DNA of 62,292 bases from contig JAUIMC010000021.1 in NCBI GenBank assembly GCA_030433215.1, forward strand, positions 1 to 62,292. Reading direction: 5' to 3'. The notes below the pieces were generated by a model. The model made no database searches, was not told the origin of the DNA, and saw nothing but the letters and a program-made list of their open reading frames with translations. Source of the DNA: Alphaproteobacteria bacterium. Its GTDB lineage: Bacteria; Pseudomonadota; Alphaproteobacteria; Caulobacterales; Parvularculaceae. A program made the translations under genes and the position numbers. Numbering within the stretch: position 1 is the stretch's first letter; each line of letters starts with the position of its first letter. This document shows positions 27,951-35,648 of the stretch, one piece after another.

Positions 27951-28004
27951 GCCTTGAGTACGCCATTCAGGCCCCCAAGGCCCAGTAACCCCCGGTAGCC
28001 GCCC

Positions 28005-29102
28005 ATGATGAAATTCATCGCCTCTGACGTCGACGCGGCGAAGGCGAAGGCGCGCCGGGCGCTCGGGGACAAGGCGGTGATCGTTTCCGTCAGGGACCTG
28101 CCGAGCGGCGATGTGGAGGTCACGGCTTCCGACAAGCCCGCCCCGGCGGCGCCGGAACCAGCCCCGAAGGCCCGCTTCGCCGGCGCGGCGCGCGAGGCGG
28201 TGGACGAAGGCCCGTTCAAGATGGGCGCGGGTGCGCGGCTCAACGAAAATATCGAGTCGAAATTCTCCGCCGACGCCCTCGCCAAGCTTTCCAGCCGGCT
28301 TACCGGCGGCAAGGGCCAGCGCGCCCTCGACATGAGCGACGCCACGGTGCGCGCCATGGCGGAGATCCTCGCCCCCCACGGGGTCGGCGAAGGGCTGCTG
28401 GCGGCGCTGATCGACGGCGCCCGCAAATCCCAGATCGACGAGGACCTCTACCGGCTCGAAACCGGCTTTTCTGAGGTTTTCACCTATGCGCCGCTCTATT
28501 TCGCGCCGAGCGAGCCGATCATGCTCATGGGGCCCACGGGCGCGGGCAAAACTTCGACCGCCGCCAAGCTCGCCGCGGCGGCGCAAGGGAGCGGCGCGAA
28601 AGCCACCATGATCACCGCCGATGTGGGCCGGGCCGGCGCCATCGACCAGATCCGCGCCTATGGCGAGGCCCTGAGCGCCGATTATTTCATCGCCGAGTCG
28701 CCCCTCGACGTCGCCCAGATCCTCAAGTCGCACCGGCCCCAGGGCGCGGTGATTTTCGACACGCCCGGCGTCAGCCCCTATGATTCCGGCGACATCGCGG
28801 CGCTGCGCTCCTATCGCGAGGCGGCGGACGCGGAGCCCGTGCTGGTGCTGCCGGCGAGCGGCGACGCCGACGAATATCTCGACTGGGCGAAAGCCTTCAA
28901 GGAACTCGGCGTCCGGCGCTGCATCCTGACCAAGTTCGACGCCACCAAGCGCGTCGGTGCGGGACTGCGCGCCGCCTTTGAAACCGGCCTCGCGCTCGCG
29001 CATTTCTCCGAAACGCCCTTCATCTCCGAAGGGCTCCTGCCGGCGACCCCGGACTTTCTCGCCCGGCGCCTCATCGCGAGCCGGCCCGGCCAATATGGCT
29101 GA
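28005..29102 (+). CDS. flhF: Flagellar SRP-type GTPase FlhF
   Basis: A 365-residue FlhF. An N-terminal basic domain (MMKFIASDVDAAKAKARRAL) and linker precede the NG GTPase. The P-loop GPTGAGKTSTAAKLA starts near residue 176. The G2 segment is ITADVGRAGAIDQIRAYGE, the switch motif is IFDTPG, and the guanine specificity motif is TKFDATKRVGAGL. FlhF marks the pole for flagellar assembly and is usually paired with FlhG. No flhG or other flagellar gene is in the window. There is a CtrA-like half site in its promoter region. The start is 28005 or 28008. Confidence 0.88.
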   Translation: MMKFIASDVDAAKAKARRALGDKAVIVSVRDLPSGDVEVTASDKPAPAAPEPAPKARFAGAAREAVDEGPFKMGAGARLNENIESKFSADALAKLSSRLTGGKGQRALDMSDATVRAMAEILAPHGVGEGLLAALIDGARKSQIDEDLYRLETGFSEVFTYAPLYFAPSEPIMLMGPTGAGKTSTAAKLAAAAQGSGAKATMITADVGRAGAIDQIRAYGEALSADYFIAESPLDVAQILKSHRPQGAVIFDTPGVSPYDSGDIAALRSYREAADAEPVLVLPASGDADEYLDWAKAFKELGVRRCILTKFDATKRVGAGLRAAFETGLALAHFSETPFISEGLLPATPDFLARRLIASRPGQYG

Positions 29103-29133
29103 GCGGCCGGGCGCCGCCGCCCGCGCCGCGGGC

Positions 29134-29231
29134 GTGAAACAATTTGCGTAAATCTTTTTTCCGGGCTCGTTTAAACGGCGTCTTTGCTCGCGTTCAGCGA
29201 AGTTTGGCGCCATTTGCGTAAATTGTTTCAC
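29134..29231. repeat. Imperfect inverted repeat, 20-nt arms, possible paired operator or cruciform
   Basis: The arm at 29134-29153 and the reverse complement of 29212-29231 agree at 18 of 20 positions. Both read GTGAAACAATTT, then CG flanked by a purine and a pyrimidine, then AAAT. The core TTTGCGTAAA is itself nearly palindromic. The two differences are symmetric within that core (G/A and T/C). The spacer is 58 nt. Confidence 0.6.
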
Positions 29232-29427
29232 GGGGAGTTTCTCTCGAACGCTTGCGCCGCCATGCCGTTGACCGCAGTCATTCAACGCGGCGGGGGATGA
29301 CATCCAAAAGCATAGTACCCCCGCCACAAAACCCGTGGACGCTTATCCACCATGATTTTTTCCGTGCTATCATGAACGGCGCCCGCCTGCTCCGATCGCA
29401 GAACCGGCCGCCATATGTCAGCACAAA

Positions 29428-29454
29428 GAAAAAGGCGGGCCCAAAAGACCCGCC
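29428..29454 (-). terminator. Rho-independent terminator of nlpD
   Basis: On the minus strand GGCGGG...CCCGCC (29454-29434) is followed by TTTTTC (29433-29428). It lies about 80 nt after the nlpD stop. Confidence 0.82.
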
Positions 29455-29533
29455 AATCGATACGCAACTTTTTTGTTCTTGATACGGATGGCTGAAAACG
29501 CAACCGGCGCATCCGGGCTTGGGACTGCCCGTA

Positions 29534-30790
29534 TTAGGGTTTGCCGAGCAACGCAACAGGGTCGAGGGTTTTCGATTGCTGGTTGGCGTCGAGCTGGCGG
29601 ATTTCGAAATGCAGTTGCGGCGTCGTCACGGCGCCGGACTGGCCGACCTTGGCGATGACCTGGCCTTTCCTGATCTGATCGCCCTTCTTCACCAGCATGG
29701 CGTCGTTATGAGCGTAGGCGGTGACATAGCCGTCCTGGTGCTTGATCAGCAGGAGATTGCCGAAGCCCTCAAGCTCCGAGCCGCGATAAACGACCTGGCC
29801 GTCGGCGGCGGCGCGCACGGCCGTGCCCACGGGCGCGGCGATGTTCACGCCGTCATTGCGGCGGCCGAGATTGCCGGCGCCGTATTCGGAAATGACGGCG
29901 CCGCGCAGCGGCCATTCAAACATGGATTTCGCGGCGACCGGCTCCGGCTTCGTATAGGAGACCGTGCGCGCGATTTCCGCGACGTCGTCCGATTGCGGCG
30001 CAGCAGGGGTCTCTTCCCTCGCCGGCGCCCGCTGGGCGGTCAGCAGAGGCTTCGCGCCCGTGGGCGCCTGCGGGATCAGCAGCCGCTGGCCCACATTCAG
30101 CGCATAAGGCGCAGCGATATTGTTGGCGGAAGCGATGTTGGTCACGGGCACGCCGGAGCGCCGCGAGATCGAATAGAGCGTGTCGCCTGAGCGGACCGTG
30201 TAAAGTTCGTCCTTCGCCACCACGACCTTGCTGGAAGCAGCGGGCGCCGCCGGGCGCGAGGGCGCTTCGGTTCTGAGCGCCGCCGAGCCGCTGGGCAGCT
30301 TCAGCGCCTGTCCGACTTTCAGCGTATAGGGTTTCTTGAGATCGTTCGCATCGATCACCGCCGCGGGGCTGACATTGAAGCGGCGCGCGATCGCATAGAC
30401 CGTGTCGCCGCGCTGCACTTCGATATAGCCTTCGGCCTTGTGCAGATGCGCCGGCGCGCTCGCCGCTGTGCGTGTCGTTGCGCGCGCCGAAGCCTGTTGC
30501 GCGCGGGCGCGTTCGCCGTCATCGAGATAGACGGCGGACAGCGGCGCCAGGGCCACCGGTTCGATCTCGGCGGAAGAGCGCTGCTTGAATTCGGGCTGAC
30601 GATAGGCCGGCGCCTGCGCAGTTTGCGTGCGGCGCGCCTGCTGCTCGCGGCGGATGTCGTCGGGCGAATGATAAACGCGCGTCTGGCGCGCCGGATCGGA
30701 GCCGTAAACAACCGGCGCATGATTGTGCGAACCACAGGCGGAAACCGCCAAAAGCGAAACTGTCGCCATCGCCCAACGCATGCGTGTCAT
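29534..30790 (-). CDS. nlpD: NlpD-type lipoprotein, LysM-LysM-LytM (degenerate M23) murein hydrolase activator
   Basis: A 418-residue lipoprotein with lipobox LAVSAC (Cys19). Two LysM domains (YIEVQRGDTVYAIARRF near 121, and LYTVRSGDTLYSISRRSGV near 196) bind peptidoglycan. The C-terminal LytM domain has lost zinc ligands: the H-x-G-x-D motif reads NDGVNIAAPVGT, whereas LHFEIR and AYAHN are kept. This matches E. coli NlpD, a non-catalytic activator of amidases at division. A perfect CtrA box with GANTC sites lies 80-94 nt upstream of the start, suggesting cell-cycle control. In many relatives pcm lies between surE and this gene; here it does not. Confidence 0.9.
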   Translation of the reverse strand: MTRMRWAMATVSLLAVSACGSHNHAPVVYGSDPARQTRVYHSPDDIRREQQARRTQTAQAPAYRQPEFKQRSSAEIEPVALAPLSAVYLDDGERARAQQASARATTRTAASAPAHLHKAEGYIEVQRGDTVYAIARRFNVSPAAVIDANDLKKPYTLKVGQALKLPSGSAALRTEAPSRPAAPAASSKVVVAKDELYTVRSGDTLYSISRRSGVPVTNIASANNIAAPYALNVGQRLLIPQAPTGAKPLLTAQRAPAREETPAAPQSDDVAEIARTVSYTKPEPVAAKSMFEWPLRGAVISEYGAGNLGRRNDGVNIAAPVGTAVRAAADGQVVYRGSELEGFGNLLLIKHQDGYVTAYAHNDAMLVKKGDQIRKGQVIAKVGQSGAVTTPQLHFEIRQLDANQQSKTLDPVALLGKP

Positions 30791-30869
30791 TACCCCTCCG
30801 AATGAAGAAAAGCCGCAGAAAACCCTGCTATTTTATCCGCCGATTCGAGACGACGTTTGTCTTCTTTGG

Positions 30870-30884
30870 TTAACGAATCGTTAA
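30870..30884. promoter_or_regulatory. Perfect CtrA box (TTAA-N7-TTAA) with GANTC sites, upstream of nlpD
   Basis: TTAA-CGAATCG-TTAA matches the full CtrA consensus. The 7-nt spacer contains GAATC, a CcrM (GANTC) site. Further GANTC sites lie at 30842-30846 and 30885-30889. The box sits 80-94 nt before the nlpD start, between surE and nlpD. Confidence 0.65.
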
Positions 30885-30900
30885 GATTCGCGCGCCGCCC

Positions 30901-31686
30901 TCAAGACTTCGGCGAGGATTTTTCCCCGGCGCCCATAAGGGCTTTTTCGATGGCGTCGCGCGCCTCGAAATCGGTGAGCGAGAGATGCAGGGGCGTTATG
31001 GAAATCCGCCCGTCATAGACGGCGCGCAGGTCCGTTCCTGCCGGCGGATTGGAAAGCTCGCCCGTAAAGCCGTACCAGTAATAGGTCCCGCCCCTGAGAT
31101 CCTTGCGCTCTTCGGCAAAGAGCTGCACCGCGTCGCGATGGCCCTGGCGCGTCGCTTCGATCCCCTCGACATCTTCAGGCGCGCGGTCGGGGAAGTTGAC
31201 GTTCATGACGACGTTTTGCGGCCAGCCGGCATCGAGCAGCAGTTTGACGATCTTCGCGCCATGGGCCTCCGGCGTATCCCAGCGGGCCTGATCGCGCGAC
31301 AGTCTTGAAAGCGAGAGCGCGATCGACGGCACGCCCATGGCCATGCCCTGAAAGGCGCCGGCGATGGTGCCGGAAACCGTCACATCTTCGGCGAGGTTCT
31401 GGCCGTTATTGACGCCGGACAGAATGAGGTCCGGCTTTTCGCCGCCGAGCACTTTCTGGATGCCCATCAGCACCGCGTCGCTCGGCGTGCCGGTGACCGC
31501 GAAGCGGCGGTCGTCATATTTTCTCATGCGCACCGGATGCGCGAGGGTGAGCGCGCGCGCGGCGCCGGATTGCTCCTCCTGCGGGGCGCAAACCCAGACA
31601 TCGTCGGAAATCTCGCGGGCGATCTTCACGAGGCTTTCCAGCCCGCGCGCATAAACGCCGTCGTCATTGGTGCAGAGAATACGCAT
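30901..31686 (-). CDS. surE: 5'/3'-nucleotidase SurE
   Basis: A 261-residue SurE. The metal site is at the N-terminus, MRILCTNDDGVYARGLESL, with the NDDG aspartates. EEQSGAARALTL and LILSGVNNGQNLAEDVTVSGT follow. It hydrolyses nucleoside monophosphates and short polyphosphate. It lies downstream of a PAP2 gene (12-nt gap) and serS on the same strand, whereas pcm, its frequent partner, is missing. Confidence 0.95.
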   Translation of the reverse strand: MRILCTNDDGVYARGLESLVKIAREISDDVWVCAPQEEQSGAARALTLAHPVRMRKYDDRRFAVTGTPSDAVLMGIQKVLGGEKPDLILSGVNNGQNLAEDVTVSGTIAGAFQGMAMGVPSIALSLSRLSRDQARWDTPEAHGAKIVKLLLDAGWPQNVVMNVNFPDRAPEDVEGIEATRQGHRDAVQLFAEERKDLRGGTYYWYGFTGELSNPPAGTDLRAVYDGRISITPLHLSLTDFEARDAIEKALMGAGEKSSPKS

Positions 31687-31698
31687 GAGAATACCTTT

Positions 31699-32436
31699 TT
31701 ATCCGTTCGGGCCGGCTTCCTTATCCCTAAGGAACCGCCAGGCAAAAAGCCACCACAGCGCGGCCCAGGCCGCGCCGAGCGCCCAGCCGGCGAGCACGTC
31801 CGTGGGCCAGTGGACGCCGAGATAGACCCGGCTGACGCCGACCATGATGGTGACCAGCACCGCATAGAGCATGATGAGGGCGCGCTCGCGCTTCCTCTTG
31901 TGAAAACGTGCGAGCAGCGCGCCGAGGGTCAGATAGATGACGGCGGAGAGCATGGCGTGGCCGCTCGGGAAGCTTAAGGAGTGAACCTCCGCAAGCTGCG
32001 GCACAAGTTCCGGGCGCGGACGGCCAAACCCTAGCTTCAAACCCTCGCTGAGGATCATGCCGCTCGCCGAGGCGCCCGCGACGGTGACGGCATATTTCCA
32101 CTTGCCGGTCATGAAGAGATAGATGACGACGCTGAGGACGAGGAAGGACAGCACCACGAAACCACCGAGGCTCGTAATGTCGCTCACCGCGATGTCGAGC
32201 CATGCGGGGCCGATAAGCTGGGACGGATCGTCCGGCGAGCGCAGCGCCAGAATGATCTTTTCGTCGATGAGATGCGTTTCGCCTTCGACCGTTTCATCGG
32301 CGATCCCGGCAAAGGCCAGAAGTCCCAGCGCCGCGACCGCAAAGGCGGCGAGCGCGCCGATCTCCGCACGGGCCCGCTCTATCCCGGCGCGGACAAGGGG
32401 ATGGTCTTTGAGGATTTTGACTTGCGGAAGCTTTAT
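31699..32436 (-). CDS. PAP2 family membrane phosphatase, apparent ATA start
   Basis: A 245-residue phosphatase with six likely transmembrane helices. The PAP2 motifs are complete: [18 protein letters not shown] and [12 protein letters not shown], with catalytic His residues. It probably dephosphorylates lipid pyrophosphates or phosphatidic acid at the membrane. No ATG, GTG or TTG exists in frame between the serS stop and the first helix. Upstream in-frame codons lie inside serS. The best start is ATA at 32436-32434, which overlaps the serS TAA in an ATAA arrangement, with GAGG 7 nt before it. I see this as coupled initiation at a rare codon, or a former ATG. Its start is therefore uncertain, its identity is not. 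Confidence 0.8.
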   Translation of the reverse strand: MKLPQVKILKDHPLVRAGIERARAEIGALAAFAVAALGLLAFAGIADETVEGETHLIDEKIILALRSPDDPSQLIGPAWLDIAVSDITSLGGFVVLSFLVLSVVIYLFMTGKWKYAVTVAGASASGMILSEGLKLGFGRPRPELVPQLAEVHSLSFPSGHAMLSAVIYLTLGALLARFHKRKRERALIMLYAVLVTIMVGVSRVYLGVHWPTDVLAGWALGAAWAALWWLFAWRFLRDKEAGPNG

Positions 32437-33716
32437 TTGAGCGCCTCGATTGTTTCCGCCCCGCCCATATAGGGTTTCAACACATCCGGCACGGCGACGG
32501 AGCCGTCCGCCTGCTGATAGTTTTCGAGAATGGCGACGAGCGTGCGTCCCACCGCGAGGCCGGAACCGTTGAGCGTATGCAGGAAGTTGATCTTTTTCTT
32601 TTCGCCGGCAACGCGGTAGCGGGCGTTCATGCGCCGCGCCTGGAAGTCGCCGCAATTGGAACAGGACGAAATCTCGCGATATTCCCCCTGCCCCGGCAGC
32701 CAGACTTCGAGGTCATAGGTTTTCTGCGCCGCAAAGCCCATGTCGCCGGTCGACAGCACCATGGTGCGGAAGGGCAGCTCAAGCCGCTTCAGGACTTCCT
32801 CGGCGCTGGAGACCATGCGGTCATGCTCGTCCTTCGACTTGTCGGGCGTCACCACGGAGACGAGTTCGACTTTCGAGAACTGGTGCAGGCGGATCATGCC
32901 GCGCGTGTCGCGCCCCGCCGAGCCCGCTTCTGAACGGAAACACGGCGTCCAGGCGGTGAACCGCAGCGGCAGCTCTTCCTCGGCGAGAATGTCGCCGGCG
33001 ACGATATTGGTCAGCGAGACTTCCGCCGTGGGGATGAGCCAGTGATCGACCGTCGTCTTGAACAGGTCTTCGGAAAATTTCGGCAATTGCCCGGTGCCGT
33101 AAAGCGCCTCGTCGCGGACCAGCAACGGCGGCGCGCATTCCGTATAGCCGAACTCGCTTGTGTGCAGATCGAGCATGAAGGACGCGATGGCGCGTTCGAG
33201 GCGCGCGAGTTGGCCTTTCAAGAGAACAAAGCGCGAGCCGGACATTTTCGCCGCCGTTTCGAAATCCATCTGGCCGAGCGCCTCGCCGAGGTCGTAATGC
33301 TCCTTGGCGCTGTTCGATTTCTTCGGCTCGCCCCATGCGCGCACTTCGACATTCGCGGTTTCGTCCTCGCCGTCGGGCGTGTCCTCGGCGGGCAGGTTCG
33401 GAATGCCTGAAAGAATGTCGCGTATCTGGTCCTGAAACTTCTTCTGCTCGGCTTCGGCGACCGGCATCTGCTGTTTGATGCGCTCGACTTCCTCGCGCAG
33501 GCGGTTGAACTCCGCCTCGTCGCCCTTGGCCTTCGCGGCGCCGATCTGCTTCGACGACGCGTTGCGCTTTTCCTGCATCTCGTTGAGCGTATGCGTGAAT
33601 TTGCGCGCCTCTTCATCGAGCGCAAGAATTTCACCGGCGCGGGGCGAAAGCCCCCGGCGGGCGAGCCCGGCGTCAAACGCGTCCGGATTGTCGCGGATAT
33701 AACGGATGTCAAACAT
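32433..33716 (-). CDS. serS: Seryl-tRNA synthetase
   Basis: A 427-residue class II synthetase. The N-terminal coiled coil (about 30-105) follows [20 protein letters not shown]. The core has [31 protein letters not shown] (motif 2) and [19 protein letters not shown] (motif 3). It charges tRNA-Ser. Its TAA stop overlaps the presumed ATA start of the PAP2 gene. It is downstream of tatC with a REP-like repeat in the gap. Confidence 0.97.
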   Translation of the reverse strand: MFDIRYIRDNPDAFDAGLARRGLSPRAGEILALDEEARKFTHTLNEMQEKRNASSKQIGAAKAKGDEAEFNRLREEVERIKQQMPVAEAEQKKFQDQIRDILSGIPNLPAEDTPDGEDETANVEVRAWGEPKKSNSAKEHYDLGEALGQMDFETAAKMSGSRFVLLKGQLARLERAIASFMLDLHTSEFGYTECAPPLLVRDEALYGTGQLPKFSEDLFKTTVDHWLIPTAEVSLTNIVAGDILAEEELPLRFTAWTPCFRSEAGSAGRDTRGMIRLHQFSKVELVSVVTPDKSKDEHDRMVSSAEEVLKRLELPFRTMVLSTGDMGFAAQKTYDLEVWLPGQGEYREISSCSNCGDFQARRMNARYRVAGEKKKINFLHTLNGSGLAVGRTLVAILENYQQADGSVAVPDVLKPYMGGAETIEALK

Positions 33717-33768
33717 GGGGCCGGGGTTTAGCCTGCCCGTCGCAACGGGTCTAGAGTGAGGCGCTTCT

Positions 33769-33880
33769 CCTCCCCCGTTTACGGGGGAGGTGTCCGCGCA
33801 GCGGACGGAGGGGGTGGCAAAGACGAAATACCCCCTTCGCCCCTTCGGGGCACTTCCCCCGCAAGCGGGGGAAGAGAAGG
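33769..33880. repeat. REP-like inverted-repeat element, copy 1
   Basis: The gap between serS and tatC holds a run of hairpins. CCTCCCCCG-TTTA-CGGGGGAGG (33769-33790) is followed by GTCCGC-GCA-GCGGAC (33792-33806) and GGAGGGGG. A second set (33831-33880) has GCCCC-TTC-GGGGC and CTTCCCCC-GCAAGC-GGGGGAAG. The first 46 nt recur in reverse orientation at 44406-44451. Confidence 0.8.
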
Positions 33881-33881
33881 G

Positions 33882-34709
33882 TCACGCGGCCGGGTCTTCC
33901 GCCGTTTCCTGCGCCTCTTTCACCTTGCGTTCCGCAAGGCGCACAGACAGGACCGAAAGCTCATAAAGGGCGATGACGCAGGCCCCGAGAATGAGCTGGC
34001 TGATCGGGTCCGGCGGGGTCAGGAAGGCGGCGATGATGAAGATGACGACAATCGCCACGCGCCGGTTGCGGGCGAGAAAGCCCGAGGTGATGAGCCCGGC
34101 CCGCGCGAGCAGGGTCAGGAACACGGGCAACTGGAAGGCGAAGCCGAAGGCCATGATCAGCGTCGTCATCAGGGAGAGATAATCCCCCACCCGGGTCAGA
34201 AGCTCGATGGCGACGCCGCCGGTCTCCGCCGAGTTCTGCTCCATGCCGACAGCGAAGCTCATGACGAAGGGCATCAGGATGAAATAGACGAGCGCCGCGC
34301 CGAGCGTGAACAGGACCGGCATGGCGAGCAGGAAAGGCAGCGCCGCCGCCCGCTCGCGCCGGTATAGGCCGGGAGCGACGAATTTGTAGATCTCGTAGGC
34401 GACGATGGGGAACGCCAGCGCAATGCCGCCGAGCGCCGCCAGCTTGACCCGCGTGAAGAAGAATTCGAGCGGCGCGAAGTAGAGTTTCGGTTCGACCCCG
34501 GCGGCGGAGACCGCGCGCTCGAACGGGACCACCAGAAATTCGTAAAGCGGGATGGAGAACGCAAAGCAGACCGCAAAGCACCCGGCGAAGGCGATCACTG
34601 ATACGATCAGGCGCGTGCGCAGTTCGACCAGATGATCGAGCAAGGGCGCCGACGAGGCTTTCAGCTCGTCCTCTTCGGAGAGCCCGTCTTTCTTGTCCGC
34701 CTCGCTCAT
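33882..34709 (-). CDS. tatC: Twin-arginine translocase subunit TatC
   Basis: A 275-residue TatC with six transmembrane helices and the family signature near the N-terminus (APLLDHLVELRTRLIVSVIA), in which the Glu of HLVELR contacts signal peptides. YEIYKFVAPGLYRRER and FGFAFQLPVFL are also typical. It recognises twin-arginine signal peptides with TatB. The start overlaps the tatB stop by 4 nt. Confidence 0.96.
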   Translation of the reverse strand: MSEADKKDGLSEEDELKASSAPLLDHLVELRTRLIVSVIAFAGCFAVCFAFSIPLYEFLVVPFERAVSAAGVEPKLYFAPLEFFFTRVKLAALGGIALAFPIVAYEIYKFVAPGLYRRERAAALPFLLAMPVLFTLGAALVYFILMPFVMSFAVGMEQNSAETGGVAIELLTRVGDYLSLMTTLIMAFGFAFQLPVFLTLLARAGLITSGFLARNRRVAIVVIFIIAAFLTPPDPISQLILGACVIALYELSVLSVRLAERKVKEAQETAEDPAA

Positions 34710-35203
34710 GACTTGGTTGTTTCGCTCTCGGCGGGCTGGTCTTGCCTGGGTTGCTCCGGGACGGGCTGGTCCGTGACGGCCTGATCTGAGGCGTGTTGAT
34801 CCGGCGCAGGCTTGTCCTCAACCGGCGCGCTTTCGCCTGTCTTCTCCGGCTCGGCGGCGCCGTCAGGCTTCGGCGTCTCGCGCGCGGCCTTGTCGATCTC
34901 CCGGGCTTCGTCGCGGATTTCCTTGTCGAGCGGCGCAATGCTTTCCTCGACCGCGCGCTTGGCGTCGGCGACGGGATTGTTCTTTTTAAGGTCGTCGATT
35001 TCCTTGCGGAGATCTTCCATCTCCGCCTCGCGGGCCATCTGATCGAAGGCGGCGGTGAACTCGCCGGCGAGGCTGCGCGCTTTCGCCACCATGCGCCCGG
35101 CGGAGCGCATCAGCCGCGGCAGGTCTTTGGGCCCCACCACGATCAGCGCCACCACGGCGACGAGCACCAGCTCGAAAAATCCGAATTGCGGCAGGAGACT
35201 CAT
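34706..35203 (-). CDS. tatB: Twin-arginine translocase subunit TatB
   Basis: A 165-residue TatB. The N-terminal helix FGFFELVLVAVVALIVVGPK with the FFEL and GP motifs is followed by the amphipathic helix (DLPRLMRSAGRMVAKARSLA). The long C-terminal tail (about 85-165) is disordered and rich in Pro, Asp, Gln and Glu, with loose repeats of DQxVxDQPVPEQ type. It partners TatC. The stop overlaps the tatC start in ATGA. Confidence 0.93.
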   Translation of the reverse strand: MSLLPQFGFFELVLVAVVALIVVGPKDLPRLMRSAGRMVAKARSLAGEFTAAFDQMAREAEMEDLRKEIDDLKKNNPVADAKRAVEESIAPLDKEIRDEAREIDKAARETPKPDGAAEPEKTGESAPVEDKPAPDQHASDQAVTDQPVPEQPRQDQPAESETTKS

Positions 35204-35355
35204 GCGGCGGTTCCAGAAACGGCCTGCGGCCGGAATAGAGACATCGTTCTCGCCTTTTCACCGCTCTTTCCCGTCACAGCGGGAACCCGCGTCTCAGTCC
35301 GGTCCGGATCCCCGCCTCGGCGGAGAGGCGCGGGGCGAAAGGTCGGCGCCAAAGG

Positions 35356-35568
35356 CTAAACCTTGTCCTTTTCCTTGGCGGGTGTCACGTCCACCGCCGT
35401 CTCGCTCTGGTCGTCGAGGGCCTTGTCGTCTTCCTGAAGACCTTTGCGGAAAGACTTAATGCCCTTGGCGAAGTCGCCCATGATCGACGAAATCTTGCCG
35501 CCGCCGCCAAACAGCAACAGCGCCAGAACAAGGATAATGACGATCTGCCAGGGTCCGATTGCGCCCAT
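35356..35568 (-). CDS. tatA: Twin-arginine translocase subunit TatA
   Basis: A 70-residue TatA. The N-terminal helix IGPWQIVIILVLALLLFGGG, the hinge and an amphipathic helix (KISSIMGDFAKGIKSFRKGL) precede a charged tail. It forms the pore-forming oligomers. A gap of about 150 nt separates it from tatB. The order tatA-tatB-tatC follows scpB. Confidence 0.95.
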   Translation of the reverse strand: MGAIGPWQIVIILVLALLLFGGGGKISSIMGDFAKGIKSFRKGLQEDDKALDDQSETAVDVTPAKEKDKV

Positions 35569-35648
35569 GTCACGCGCCTTTCAACTTGAATTTCGGCCTA
35601 TAGGTAATGCCTGAGGCGGGTGGACGCAAACCCAAAGCGGCGCGCATT

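Larger units (their letters stand above)
29103..29533. other. Convergent intergenic region between flhF and nlpD
   Basis: About 430 nt between two convergent genes, where no promoter is needed for either. It holds a long inverted repeat (29134-29231), a 10-bp palindrome CGTTTAAACG (29168-29177) between its arms, and the nlpD terminator (29428-29454). The part from 29240 to 29425 has no recognisable feature. Short frames there lack coding character. Confidence 0.55.

Noticed and set aside
27768-29327. Long minus-strand frame over sciP and flhF
   Set aside because: Antisense to two well-supported genes, Arg/Gly/Ala rich, no domain.
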